From Pycnopodia helianthoides (lineage: Eukaryota; Echinodermata; Asteroidea; Forcipulatida; Asteriidae): a stretch of 64,000 bases of DNA. The notes below the pieces were generated by a model. That model ran no database searches, was not told where the DNA came from, and saw only the letters and a list, made by a program, of their open reading frames with translations. The stretch covers positions 9,773,016 through 9,837,015 of the forward strand of contig CM063251.1 in assembly GCA_032158295.1 (NCBI GenBank), read 5' to 3'. Made by a program: the position numbers and the translations under genes. This document shows positions 1-11,800 of the stretch, piece by piece (the stretch's first letter is position 1; the number at the start of each line of letters is the position of its first letter).

Positions 1-639
1 AGCCAGGGGTCGAAATTGCCACTAGCCCACTAGCCTCAAAACCCTTGAATTTGCAGAAGGGCTACATGTTCTTTACTAGTTATTCAGCTTATTGGACAGT
101 GGGAAAAACAAGAACATTGGAAAAAAAAGTAATCACTATGGGTTGGTATTCAAAAATATTTTCCTTGCCTCTGCGCAGTGTTATTTTTCGTAATTTTGAA
201 AATATCTTTGTCACAGTGAAAATTTGCTAAAATCTCTGCAGTGTGAAGCAATCTTATTTTATTTGCCTTTATTTAAAGTTGTTTAAATGTGTAATTTAAC
301 ATGCTTAAGTTCTTTGAAGATTTTACATTTTACATTTAAAAGGTGAGCCAAGCCTCGTTTTTTGTTTTGTTTTATATTAATAGTTCAAAATGGGTCTTAT
401 CGCAGCTTGTTAATTTGAACCATTAAAACCCTCACAGCTTCATGATAATGTATCAAATTACACTACTTGTCTGCGGGGTAGTGGTTGCCCACAGTCAAAA
501 GGAAAACACATTGTTTGCACTAATCAATATCATTATTTGTACATCTTTTTGAAGTGTTTTTTTTCTCCTCTGAGGGTTTGCAGAGATCATTCATAAAATA
601 TGAAAATGAAAGTAGGACATTTCATCTTGTGAGACTTCA
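1..639. other. no gene seen
   Basis: This is AT-rich single-copy-looking sequence with T-rich runs. No convincing open frame, tRNA or repeat structure was seen. Confidence 0.5.
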
Positions 640-2004
640 TGTAGATAGATAGATAGATAGATAAACTTTATTGTTCCACCAGGGGAAATTCTTTGGCCTT
701 TTGACAATATACATGCACTGTACACTGTAATAAGTTACACATACATAAAACATTATTTATATATACAATAATAGTTCAAACAACGGGGAAAAAATATGAA
801 AATGCTAGTTAGGAACCGTAAAACACTAATAAACATAGCAGTAATTAGTAAGAAAACCAGACCGGAATAGACACAAATTTAAAATTTAAGATTTGGCACT
901 ACACAATTCTAATAGGCGAGGGAACAAAAGACATACTCTAGCGTTGTGTGCGAATTCTACGTTTGTATGAGCATTGATTCTCTGCTGTTCATGACAAATT
1001 CTGGATGTAGTGGATGAGAACGATCAGATAAAATAAGCTTCACCTTATTGTTCTATTGTGACGAGTGTAATGTTAGATGGTTCATTGCTAACGCGGGATA
1101 CCAGGGAAATCTCGCTGTTGCATTTAATATTGATCGCGCAAATATTTTAGCTTTTAAGTTGCTGTGGGTTTGTTCCGCTGAAAATGCACATCATGCACTT
1201 GTAAAACTCAATGGATCAGTATCTTTTCTGAAGATTTCAAATGAATTGATGAATGCTGACTTAGTATGGAATCTGCTCCGTTGTTTGAACCATGCAAGCC
1301 TCCTAATCCCACCATTGTCCGGAGTTTGGAATTAACAACCTGCTCGCTGCCTCGTGACTCCAGTTTCGGATCAGCATTGCTAGCGATAGCATCCAGTTAG
1401 CACCTCTATTGATTGTCTTACAAACGATAAATAACGATTTTCAGGCTGTTGAAGGTATTTCCTTTGTTGGGCTTTTTATTTTTCTCTTTGCAAAAGGGTT
1501 GAAAACAATGTTTTGCTTGTAACAGGCCGACAAAATAACATCGTTGTAACCGTGTTCTCGCTACTACCGTGCTCATATAATCCCTGTTTAAATGCATTGA
1601 AACACACACGGGGCAGTTCGGGACCGGCAAGAAACCTCGTATTAACCGGAACCTCGTAATATGCGAGCTCGTATTAACGGGAGTCGACTAGTAATTTTCT
1701 CTGCCTGTCTGATTATTCTGCTAAACTTTCAGTTATCTAAACCTCGCATGTTGCCAAAAATTGCAGTAATTTTCTTTGCCTGTCTTATTATCCTGCTAAA
1801 TTTACAAAAATCTAAACCTTGCATGTTGCCAAAAACGCATACCAGGTTAAATGACAATACGCTTTGAACAATAGTATTGTAAAACAAGTCAAGTGTGATG
1901 TTATCAATGGCGAAAGAATTCAGCTTCCTCAGGAAGAAAAGCCTTCGGAGCAATTTGTTATTAGGTACTCTGACTTCATTTGTTAAATTTAAACTGGTCA
2001 TCAT
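640..2004 (-). mobile_element. decayed LINE, RT C-terminal end to 3' end
   Basis: On the - strand, 2004-1729 reads RLFFLRKLNSFAIDNITLDL followed by FYNTIVQSVLSF, the pattern after the reverse-transcriptase core in non-LTR elements. Further down the same strand, broken frames read SHPLHPEF (around 1010-980) and RTQR..MSFVPSPIR (around 950-905), the usual ORF2 ending. The element ends AATAAAGTTTATCTATC at about 643-668 with a GATA/TATC repeat tail. Stops and shifts show it is dead. The clade is probably CR1/L2-like by motif style; that part is uncertain. Confidence 0.7.
1691..1839. repeat. two 75-bp tandem copies
   Basis: GTAATTTTCTCTGCCTGTCT (1691) recurs at 1766 with about 85-90% identity, ending GCATGTTGCCAAAAA in both units. 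It lies inside the LINE remnant. Confidence 0.8.
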
Positions 2005-2084
2005 TGACAGTGCCTAAGTGTTTATACTCTGACACGCTTTCAATGGACTGTCCCCGTGCTGTTCTTTATAAATGTATTTTTTGT

Positions 2085-2459
2085 TTAAAGGAACGTTACA
2101 GAAGTGGTAAGTAAAATTTTCTTTAAGATCACAGATTTACATAAAACTTAAACGGTCTAATGATGATGATAGTAGAAAACATCCCTAGAAATATTACTGT
2201 CTGAAATGCCATATTTGATGAGTAATAAATCAAAGTAATTTCCGATTGGAGTTTATTCGCTCATGAGCGTTTTATTCATGCATTGTATAACGCCTGCAAA
2301 TTTATAACGGTTTTGCGCTATTTTCTCGTGACCCAGATGGCCGATCGATCTTAAACTTCTACAGGTTTGTCAGTTTATGTATATGGTGGATCACATAAAG
2401 TGCTTACACTGCCAGCAATTGTTTCGTTAGCAAAAACCAATTCTGTAATGTTCCTTTAA
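2085..2459 (+). mobile_element. MITE family A, copy 1
   Basis: Terminal inverted repeats start AAAGGAACGTTACAGAA and end CCAATTCTGTAATGTTCCTTT, with TTAA at each end. The interior carries the family words ATGATGATGATAGTAGAAAAC and CCGATCGATC. Non-autonomous; no coding. Confidence 0.85.
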
Positions 2460-3840
2460 ATACAGTATACAGTATACACACATTTACATGTACATGTATG
2501 ACCCCTAGGAATTTGTAAACAAAGGCAGTGGGGTGAAGTATTTTCACAGCTGAACAGGCTGAACAAAGTTTTTCAGACAGCTTCAAATTTTCCTGTTTGT
2601 TTGTGTTTGATATGAGGATGGACTATACACAAATTGAAAAATGTTTGAATTACAAGTTAATTAGTTATTAACTAATTAGTGATTTTGTGGGGTACATTTA
2701 ATCTACAGTAGGGCGTCCAATGTGCAAGGTTTTAATACGTGCTTGCAAGTTTTCAAATATTTCAGCAGTTGTAACTGCATATTTCTGGCACTGAAGGAAA
2801 GAATACATTTGGTTAGTTCTTTGAGCATGCAGTCAAGTTAAAAGAAATCAGTAATAAAGTAGCTTTCAAGACACTACAGGACTCATAATATAGGACATGT
2901 ATTGAAAATGCTATAAACTATGAATATCCATTATTGTCCATAGAAACATTCTCTAAGTATTTCACTTCAAGGTGTCTTGTGCAAATATTGTATCCTGATC
3001 CCCTGTCCCAAGAACATCTAGAGGAGAACTCTGCATTTTCTCTCTTTTAAAAAAAGTGCTTGTTGTATGCCTGAGTGATATGATAAAATAATATCAATAG
3101 TTCACCCCATGAGCGTCAGTCTGAAGCACTTTTAGTGTTGAGCCGTTGTGAACAGAGGGTATTGCCTAGAGAGGCATTTACGGCATACATGGACTCTTGC
3201 ATATTAAATGCCAGTAAACATTTGATCCAAACACCTTGGGGGGCTAAGTACAACAATTTCAGGAGGTTAGTTTAGTGTTATTCAAGCCTAGGGATTGACG
3301 AAGTTGTTATTACAGTGGACGATGTAGCTGTGTAAATGTTTTCTCATGAATAAAAATTTAAAGAACAATTAGAAAATTATTTTACAGAAAACCAAGTCAT
3401 GTTTTGATGCAGCTTATGCAAATTAGTATACTGTACATTGTGCATGAGTGGCCCTTACAAACGTGCCTAATATGTCCCTGTCTGTTACTTTGACATCTCT
3501 CTTTGGAATAGAATGTGTTACACACTTAAAGCTGCCCTCAGGTCGCCATGCTTTTTGCTTGGGCTGCGACAGAAATGTCGGGATCAAGCGGATAATTAAC
3601 ACTCAGGTCACTATAACTGAGAGGTCGTGTGAATGTTGTGAAACAAGCGTCACTTTGACAAAATCTGCTCCAGTCATCCACGATCAATCAGCGACAATGA
3701 TTCCGCGATGTAGACACAGTTGCGATATGAGACTTTAAAAAATATATAATATGGTGGTGTACATTTTGCCGGAAAGGTTCGAGATAAAGTGTGTATTTAA
3801 CAATTGTTGTTAAAGAATTGTAAATAGGTCATTTGTGATG
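2460..3840. other. upstream spacer, no gene seen
   Basis: No conserved open frame was found. A 96-codon frame at 3448-3738 has no recognisable domain and weak composition, so I do not call it a gene. Confidence 0.5.
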
Positions 3841-3854
3841 TAATTTTCCAGTCC

Positions 3855-3915
3855 ATTCGGCGGCCGCCATTTTGTTGCTTACTTTTCTGTATGCTGATTG
3901 GCTAACAGCGACTTA
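3855..3915 (+). promoter_or_regulatory. possible promoter with YY1-type and CCAAT-type motifs
   Basis: GCCGCCATTTTG (about 3862-3873), the classic YY1-type promoter element, sits in a small CG-rich patch (GGCGGCCGCC) and is followed by TGATTGGCTAA, an inverted CCAAT box. This could be the TBC1D5 promoter with a non-coding first exon spliced to 8693, 4.8 kb away. A second YY1-like AAGATGGCG lies near 4533. No transcript evidence is available. Confidence 0.3.
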
Positions 3916-4202
3916 TGGCTGCACTATGTTGCAACTACACACATGTCAACTACGATGGATGACTGATGACTGGTGACTGATGCCGATTGTCTTAAAACAT
4001 CATCGTAGTTACACTCAAGTCGTAAACAATCTGCGACAGATATGATCCCGATGGTCTGAGCTCAGGCGCGGCTTCATCCTGAAAAGTCAGTCGCTGATTG
4101 TTTTTGTGTTATTCCAAGGTCGATTTGAGGGCATCTTTAGTGTGTGAAATCTTCTCAACACTTATCTTGCATTCTATTGACCCCTGCACGCACGCCACAC
4201 GC

Positions 4203-4434
4203 AGCAATAGACCTTTCCCATGAAATATGTAAGTTGAACATCGCACGTGCGCACTCTTCCCTACTGGTTGGCATAATGAATGAATATCACACCTTTTTGT
4301 ATGGGACTGATGGTGACGTGACAAACGCGCGTTTGTGCGCCTGCCTAGTACACAACTCTGCGCAATTTGCCAAACAATAGTGTCTGTACGCATGCGTGAA
4401 TGTAATTAGCAAATTTCATAGGAAAGGTCCATTG
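4203..4434. mobile_element. fold-back element with about 30-bp inverted ends
   Basis: CAATAGACCTTTCCCATGAA at 4204 faces TTCATAGGAAAGGTCCATTG ending 4434. The interior is unusually CG-rich (CGCACGTGCGCA, AACGCGCGTTTG, TACGCATGCGTG). It looks like a MITE rather than a promoter. Confidence 0.65.
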
Positions 4435-4630
4435 TGTAATACTCAACTTTTTGGGAGTGAACTGGTAAGCGTTTAAACGCTGTGTCTCCTAAAATTTGCA
4501 CTACTGTGTACAACGCAGTGACCTTGACTTCCAAGATGGCGCAACCAAGATTATTTTGACGATTTTGAGCTTCTGAAATGAAACTAATCAAGACAATTTG
4601 ATGATTATCCATACTGTACATGTGTACATT

Positions 4631-4685
4631 TTCTTAAACAAGTTTTCATAAAACCTTTTCTTAAATAAGTTTTCATAAAACCTTG
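4631..4685. repeat. 27-bp direct repeat, two copies
   Basis: TCTTAAACAAGTTTTCATAA at 4632 is repeated as TCTTAAATAAGTTTTCATAA at 4659, each followed by AACCTT. Confidence 0.8.
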
Positions 4686-4689
4686 TCAT

Positions 4690-6055
4690 TGCCTTGGTGC
4701 CCCTAAAATGTCTAGCAGTTAAGATTTCTCTCTTCAGGAAAAACTGCCTTGCCCTTTCAAGAGAGCTATAATAAGCTTGCTGTACATTAAACAGTATGAT
4801 ATGTAGCTTTGGTTTGTCTTGTTTGGATATTGATGCCTCGTTATCAGTAGTGAAGTCATGTATGACATCATGTTCTATCGAATGGATTAGCTTCTAAATC
4901 CACATAATACTTTACTGAAGGTTAGGCTGACATACAAATTCATTGTTTAGTCCACTTGATGCTGTTCAACTCGAGAAGACAGGGTTCCATTTGTTTCAAA
5001 TTTATGCATGACTACACCAACCAACTTACATTTAGTTGGGTGGCTTAATATTGTCAAAGGCCCTTTCCACACAATCATTCCCAGAACCTAGATTCCTTGT
5101 GACAAATTTTACGAGCGCAGATTGTTTACTTCTCATTCCACGCATCAGCGCTTTCACAAGCTTGGACACGACACCAGGTAATGAATTGACCAAGGTTCCA
5201 TACGACGCAAGCACAAATATAGCTGGTTACCAATGAGCTATCGAAATTTTCTTCTTAATCATCACTAGTGCCAGTGAAATGATGACGTATCGCGTGTGTT
5301 TCCTGCTTGTAGCGTTGCCACGCCAGGGGTGCGTTCCAATCAGGATAACACTGCAAATGTTTGCCAATATGCATACTTTTTTGAAGTGGAACGCTTTAAG
5401 TGCAAAAGGCATAATTTGCAAACATTCGTGAAATTCGGCAAACACTCTAAGGGAGGTGTACATTGAGGTGTGCATGTTTCTAACATAACGCATTCCAGTT
5501 CAAATTGATAGCGAGATGCACGCTTTTGAAAATTGGTTGCGCAAATGTTCATGCTCTTAGGTGTTCACTCATGCCTGGTAAACTGCTTTCGCAAGGACCA
5601 CCTGAAAATAAACAACGGATTGTTGCACACGAGGAAATGCACAAGGTTCCTTTCGAAACATTCTGGTATTGTAAGTTTTTGTCGATGGTCGGTACATACT
5701 ACACAATTTTTCAATGTTTGAGAAAAGGATTGTAGAACTTGTAAAAAATTGCTTCCTTCCACACGAAGCTCATTTTGTAATATTTCACAAACAATGAGAA
5801 AATTTTGCCAGGAATGTTTTTTTGTTGTCCATCATGTGAAAAAGGCAAAAATGAAGGCAGTAAATAAAGTGAAGACAACAAACAGTGTGGTATTTGGGAC
5901 AGATTGACATTTCTGTTTCAAGGAAACTTGCATGGAAGCCCTCTTTGTTCACCATGACTTGTGGGGACATAAGCCATGACTGATATTATATTCATTTAAT
6001 TTAACTGATTAATTCTGTTTGCAAAGCCAAGGACTCTCAGAAAAGCGAACTTCAT
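4690..6055. other. spacer, no gene seen
   Basis: There are several short overlapping frames on both strands at 5000-5970, none with recognisable motifs. The segment 5280-5560 has many CG and TGCG words but no promoter logic I can defend. Confidence 0.4.
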
Positions 6056-6275
6056 CACTGTACTAGCCAAGAACCCCATGGGGATAAGACAAAGAAGGAA
6101 GTTTCAGTTTTAGATATGGGAAGAAATCCCAAGAGAAATATTCCAGGGAAAACCCACGCAATCAGTCAGGGACTGAAAACCCAATCCGCATAGTGCCCCC
6201 GGCGGGATTCGAACCGAGGTCCTTTAAGGTGGAAGGCAAGGAAAGTTACCACTGCGCCAACCTGACCGCCCGTAA
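6056..6275 (-). mobile_element. tRNA-derived SINE family U, copy 1
   Basis: On the - strand it starts GGTCAGGTTGGCGCAGTGGT (box A) and has GGTTCGAATCC (box B), followed by the body GGTTTTCAGTCCCTGACTGA and GTGGGTTTTCCCTGG. The second copy is at 57711-57918. Confidence 0.8.
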
Positions 6276-6480
6276 ATCAGTCATGGCACACTGGAATCTT
6301 GCACCTACCTTGGTGCTGAGAACTATGTCTTTATGTCAACCACTTCACATGCATGGACACTCAAAACTGGTTGAAGTGGGTAATAAGTACATGTACATGG
6401 CAAGTCTAGAGCTTTTACAATTAGGGAAACTTTGGTGTGGATGTCAAAGATTTGCTGAAACATGTATAGGGCTTGGTTGA

Positions 6481-6660
6481 TATTTAATATTAATAAACAC
6501 CTTGGAGAGTTTGTGCACTCTGATTGGTCAAAGACTGGTCACGTGGGGGTGTATTAACATGTGATATAAAGACCGACCAAGTGAACTAGCGAATAAATGG
6601 CCCCTTAACAAGCACATTGTTGTGTAAAATCCTTTGCACTATGTGCTTGTTGCGCGGCAA
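6481..6660. repeat. element with CCAAT and E-box module
   Basis: CTGATTGGTC (6520) then TCACGTGGGGGTGT (6539), followed by ACCGACCAAGTGAACTAGCG. Related blocks occur at 23.9 kb and 60.3 kb, so this is a dispersed repeat. Confidence 0.55.
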
Positions 6661-7029
6661 ACTACCGGTTTTAAATCAACTCATTTCTTTGTGCGTATTT
6701 ATTTTTTAATTTTTGAGCAGGACAGATGGTGCCGCGTGCGGAAACATTCCACGCGTAGGCGTGAACGCACAGACAATGTGTCAATTTAGGGTAGCTTGTA
6801 CGCGCATGAAACCAACATAATGCAAAGTCATGGTCTGGTTCTTGAAAATAATATAAACAGTTAATTATGTGTAAGAGATTAGGTATCACACAAAAGTTGA
6901 ACAGCCAAAGGATTGGCCCTTGAACATGAGTAGAACATTTCTAAAAATAACGGCGAAAGAAAAATCACAAATTCTGACGATTTTTACAGTTTTTTTGTTA
7001 AAAGGCATTTATTAATGGGAATAACAGTG

Positions 7030-7245
7030 CGAGGAGCCGGTCTTCACTGCGTGGTAATGACCTTGGTTGGTGGCTGGCCGCTGTTAATGGACCTCGCATG
7101 CTGGTATGAGGTCCATGGTGTTTAAGTACACCAAAAGGTGAGGAGGGGGCAAATGGCACTCGAGGTGAAGACATTTGTCTTTGAGGGTGTACAAAACCCA
7201 TGGACCCCCATCACACAGCCTGCAACAACTGTTTTGTTAAACCAC
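7030..7245. repeat. fold-back element E6
   Basis: GGTCCATGGTGTTTAAGTACACC faces GGGTGTACAAAACCCATGGAC, with CGAGGTGAAGACATTTGTC near the turn. The same family, with a tighter CCGAGTCGAAGCCGAGG turn, is at 52482-52625. Confidence 0.65.
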
Positions 7246-8170
7246 AGATTGGATTATGTTTTGTTGAACTTTGCATTTAGTTGTTTAGTTGAGGAGCGGT
7301 TATTACAACCTCATACCCGGGCTATTTCTAATATTCTACAAGGCAGTAGAGAAAAGACCAACGGTGGGCATGATCAAGGTTAATGTATGTACCCTGTGGG
7401 ATACATCACTCTAGAGCCATGTACATGCATGTTAGTAGCACATCATGCGATTGGACCATTGAAATTCACAATCTATCACTGCGGTATAACAACATCACAT
7501 GTACCTTTAACATCACCTCTGCACTACATAGTGGTAAGGGGGGCTACACACCATACAGCTGAGATGTTGAGCTTGCCAATTTGATTAACACTGGCAGGAT
7601 TACACTCTCTATCATTCAGTTGAACCATGCTTTTCAACCTTAGTGTCTATTTCTCATTATTGTGCATTCAAAAGCAATACGCCCATGTTATGTACCCTGA
7701 CTGAAGATGAAATGCTCTTTGTATGTGTGGGTGTGTGATTCTTTGCTCGCTGTGCAAGCACATAAAAGGCAAACTTGTGTACATTGAACCACAAACTGGT
7801 CAAACACAAACTTTGCACTGAACTTTGGGTATGTATGTTTACAAGCAATATCTAGATCTTTACATTGTTTTGACGGGCTTCATTTTAGTGGACTTTTTTC
7901 CCCCACAGACATGGTAGTTTTTATTTTGTTTCAGAGCGATTTGATGATTTTGTTGGGCCCTTCAACTAGAGGGAAAGCCAATTTTCATTTAAATTTTTCG
8001 TTATATTTAAGTGCACATTTGTTGAGTTTTAGATTTGAAAATTCAGTTTGAGAAGTGGAGATTCACCATGTAAGAATTGCTAAGTTATGGGCTTTTAAGA
8101 CCGGTTCATTCTTCACACGAAGCGAGTTTGACACCACCTCTCTATATTCGCAGCAAATGCTTAGCAACAG
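7246..8170. other. spacer, no gene seen
   Basis: No exon-like block or repeat with clear ends was recognised. The last part (8050-8170) leads into a MITE. Confidence 0.4.
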
Positions 8171-8472
8171 TTAAAAGCAGGGTACACTTTTGGTAATATT
8201 GTCAAAGACCAGTATCCTCACTTGGTGTATCCCAACATGCATAAAATAACAAACCTGTGAAAATTTGGGCTCAATTGGTCATCGAAGTTGAAAGAAAACA
8301 ATGCAAGGTTGTTTGTGAAAAATTACCTCCTTCTCTAAAACTACATTACTTCAAAGGGTGTCCTTTCTAACAATGTTTTGTAATATCATTGGCTCTCCAG
8401 TGCTCTTAACCAAGTAAGTTTGATGGTCATCAATTTTTGGAGTAGTTACCAAAGGTCGACCCTCCCCTTTAA
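8171..8472 (-). mobile_element. MITE family B, copy 1
   Basis: It is bounded by TTAA at both ends, with ends GCAGGGTACACTTTTGGTAAT and GTTACCAAAGGTCGACCCTC, and the core GTGAAAATTTGGGCTCAATTG. It lies about 220 bp before the first TBC1D5 coding exon. Confidence 0.8.
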
Positions 8473-8692
8473 GCACTTTTCAACTTGAGCAAATTGTTTG
8501 TTGTCAAATTCACTTTGCGTTCGCATGAAATATGAACCTGGCATATAGCGCTTCTGTTTTTCTTTCTATTCTAGCTCAACTTGACAATGATGTATGCTTA
8601 TTATTCAGCAAATCTTAAAATGTTTGAAATTGCACACTTGACATTCATGGGTCCATTTTCTAACTCTTTTCTAATGTCATTTCCTTGACCAG

Positions 8693-8876
8693 AGCGTTTG
8701 TTGATTCAGTACAGTCTGGATGAGGATTGTATAATGCTGGAAGATCCAGTACATGTTGGGAGTAGTAGCAGTAGACTAGGCTGGATGCAAAATGAGGCAG
8801 ATAGTGAGGAGAACACCATGAAGGGAGAAGCAGAAGAAGAAACTTCATCAAGTGCCAGTACTTCAAACTCATACAG
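8693..8876 (+). CDS. TBC1D5: TBC1D5 first coding exon seen
   Basis: A pyrimidine-rich tract and CAG at 8690-8692 precede the exon, and the donor is AG|GTAAAG at 8877. The frame closes upstream at 8686, inside the intron. The first in-frame ATG is 8734 and gives 47 residues before the junction, a length like the human N-terminus. The segment is rich in Glu and Ser and ends in SNSYR, matching human FNSYR just before the conserved WxxL motif. The acceptor is doubled (AGAG), so the exon could begin at 8693 or 8695. The exon ends two bases into an Arg codon. The 5' boundary is the uncertain part. Confidence 0.8.
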
Positions 8877-11800
8877 GTAAAGCCCTTGTCACACAGGGCA
8901 ATATTTACAGGCAACTCGGAGGCAAACCAACTGCAATGCATGCACAAGGATCACTTGGGGAGTGCAACCATGGAGGAAGGATGGTACAACATACATTTTG
9001 ATGTTAGTATCTTACTGTCCCCAAGACAATCATGTGGAAATTGAATATCTTGTCTTCGTGGGGATTGCCTGGAAGTGGTTGCCTGTAAATTGCCCCATGT
9101 GACATGGCCCTAAAGGTAGTTGTGTCACTTTATAATGTGTCATGGAGTTGGATCGTTGAGTTTACCTCCGTGCTTGAATCATAGAGTCCTTGTTTGGATC
9201 AAGTTTGCTTTTGTTTTAGGATTCCCTGGTACAGATATGTGCAGCCCGGTTCAATCTACTGAATAAGCTGTGCATGAATATGCCTTTTGTGAACAGTTAA
9301 TTCTTGCTGTTTCATCTGAAAGTAAGTTCTAACTAAGCATATCAGATACTAAATTCCTGTATCAAATTTACTTGTAGTTTTTAGATTTAAGACCATTAGT
9401 TTCACATACAGTGTAGAATACCTTGTGAATCTTCATTGTGAGTGTTCTTATTCCTCCATGGTTGTATTCACAGTGAGTTGCACAGTTTAAGTCTTGCTTT
9501 GTTTGATCATGGATTTGATGGTTACATTGTATGTGGATATAATAGAAGAAAAAGTCAATGCATTTGAAGATGTTTACTAAAATACTGGCTAGCCAATTTA
9601 TGATCATGTAGTGTATGGCCTATTTTGTAGTGTATAGCCTATTTTGCTCATATATTTGAGTTTGTAATACTACAAGAACATATAAAGGTAAGGTGTACTT
9701 TGGGTAATTATTCCACAAGTTAATGACCATAAAAACTTACTTGGTAAAGAGCACTGGAGAGCTGCTGATATTATAAAACATTGTTAGAAATGACCCCCTT
9801 TGAAGTAATGTAGTTTTAGAGGTCAGGTGTCTGAAAGCACACAATTCTATGCAACAAGGCCTTTTTTTCTTTTATTATTTTCTTGCAACTTCGATGACCA
9901 ATTGAGCCCAAATGTTCACAGGTTTGTTATTTTAAATGCTTATATGTTGGGATACACCAAGTGAGGATACTGGTCTTTGACAATTACCAAAAGTATACCC
10001 TGGCTTTAGGCAATACTGTGTGTAGTTGGTTATAAAACTCAAAAGGTTAACATGATGATAATCTGACAGTTGACCTTGTGCTGTGTGCAATAATTGTGAA
10101 TATGAAAGTCAAATGAATTGTGTTTTGTATTTGTAAAGGTACATCATGTACATTATCGTACATTTATGATACAATGTTTATGTAACCTATATTAAACTCA
10201 CGTGTATTGTCTTAATCTTACTAGATTTCTGTTGCTTACAGTTAGTAACAGTATAGTTTAAAATCAGTGAAGGTACATGTACTGTACACAGTTTTGTTGT
10301 GTGTTCTATTGATGTTTACAGGAGGTGTACCTGTTTTGGCCTTGCATCGTATATTAATGGTTGTTTTTTGTTAGATTTCTGTTGATGACACCTCCCAGGT
10401 TGGTGAACTTATTGTGATCCCTGGGTGGCTACATAAATGGCAGTGAAAGGTTGAATGGCTTCTGGCTGGTGCCCCCCTCCAACCCGAACAGAGATATTAT
10501 AAAATAGGGAGACTGCTAACACTAGGGCTAGATAGCTCAGTTGGTAGAGTAGCCAGCACGTTGTCTGGAGGTTGCAGGTTCAAATCCTGTTATTGTCAAT
10601 TTTTCTTTGTTCACCCCCAAATAGAATTTGAATTTACTCAGTCAGTTTCCCTTGTGATTTTTTTCTTGAAAATTCCACTGTGTGTACAGGTGCATGTGTA
10701 TGGTTGTGTCTACACAACCTTCAGGTTAAAACTTTGATTCTGCAGTGCAAGTGTGTATGTATGACCTACATGTACTGTACTGCAAATCATAGCATCCAGC
10801 AAAAGCAAAAAACAAAACCAAAAACGAATAAAGCAAAAATAAGAACAGAGATTTGGGTACTACATGTGGTAAAATTTATTTCAACTGATGTACATGTATA
10901 GTAATTCCTGCAACTTTTTTTTCACAAGTCCTTGTTTTTAACACATTTGCACAACTGATTGCACTGTTTAAACGCAGTGATACACATTTATCTAAAAAAG
11001 AAGTATTTTATTTTACCAAAGAGGAAGACACCTATAAACGTTTGGACACATATTTTTTATGCTGTGAGAGGTTGCTCCCAGCATGTGAAACTCATTAAAA
11101 CACTCAAACACTTTTGCCAAAGCATACTAGTTCCAATAAACCGAACTATCACAAACCCTTCCATAATCTGACCTTCAGATTTTGTGTGAGTTTGGTGGAA
11201 CTGTCACTGCACTGCCTAAAAACCATTTCTGGCATTCGGTAGACATGCACTGCCTAAAAACCATTTCTGGCATTTGGTAGACATGCACTGCCTAAAAACC
11301 ATTTCTGGCATTTGGTAGACATGCACTGCCTAAAAACCATTTCTGGCATTTGGTAGACATCACTGGTAAATCAGGCATGCAACTTTTCCTCGGATCAGCT
11401 GATTTCCTCTTTTTTTATTCTCAGTTTTACTATTCAAAATTGAAAAATACTGTACAAAATCATTGAAATTTTGTAATTTCCTCTTTTTGGTGAAGTTACA
11501 GTTGCATGCCTGGTAAATGCAGTGTGGTGCTTGTTTGCATGTAAACCCCAACAAACATGTCCCCCAACACACATGCACCTGGGACACCAGGACACCTCAT
11601 GTGCAGACATGCATGTACATGTAGGGAGCTAACATCTAAATGATTTAGGTAATACATATGACTATATTATCACTTGTGCTTGTGAAATATACAGATAATA
11701 TAGCGCTTCTGCTTTCCATATCCAACATATCCAACTAGAGTTGGATAAGGGACGCAGATGTGCTATATTTTTCCGTATTCCATGAGCGCACATGTCATAA

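Noticed and set aside
3448..3738. 96-codon frame with many Cys, possible secreted peptide
   Set aside because: No signal peptide, no known Cys pattern, and no conserved splice or promoter context.
4144..4393. CG-rich segment with NRF1-like TACGCATGCG and overlapping frames on both strands, as a promoter or gene
   Set aside because: It is bounded by inverted repeats (4204, 4434) and looks like a fold-back mobile element; the frames have no motifs.
11209..11360. CRISPR-like array
   Set aside because: Units are contiguous with no spacers and the DNA is animal nuclear; it is a minisatellite.
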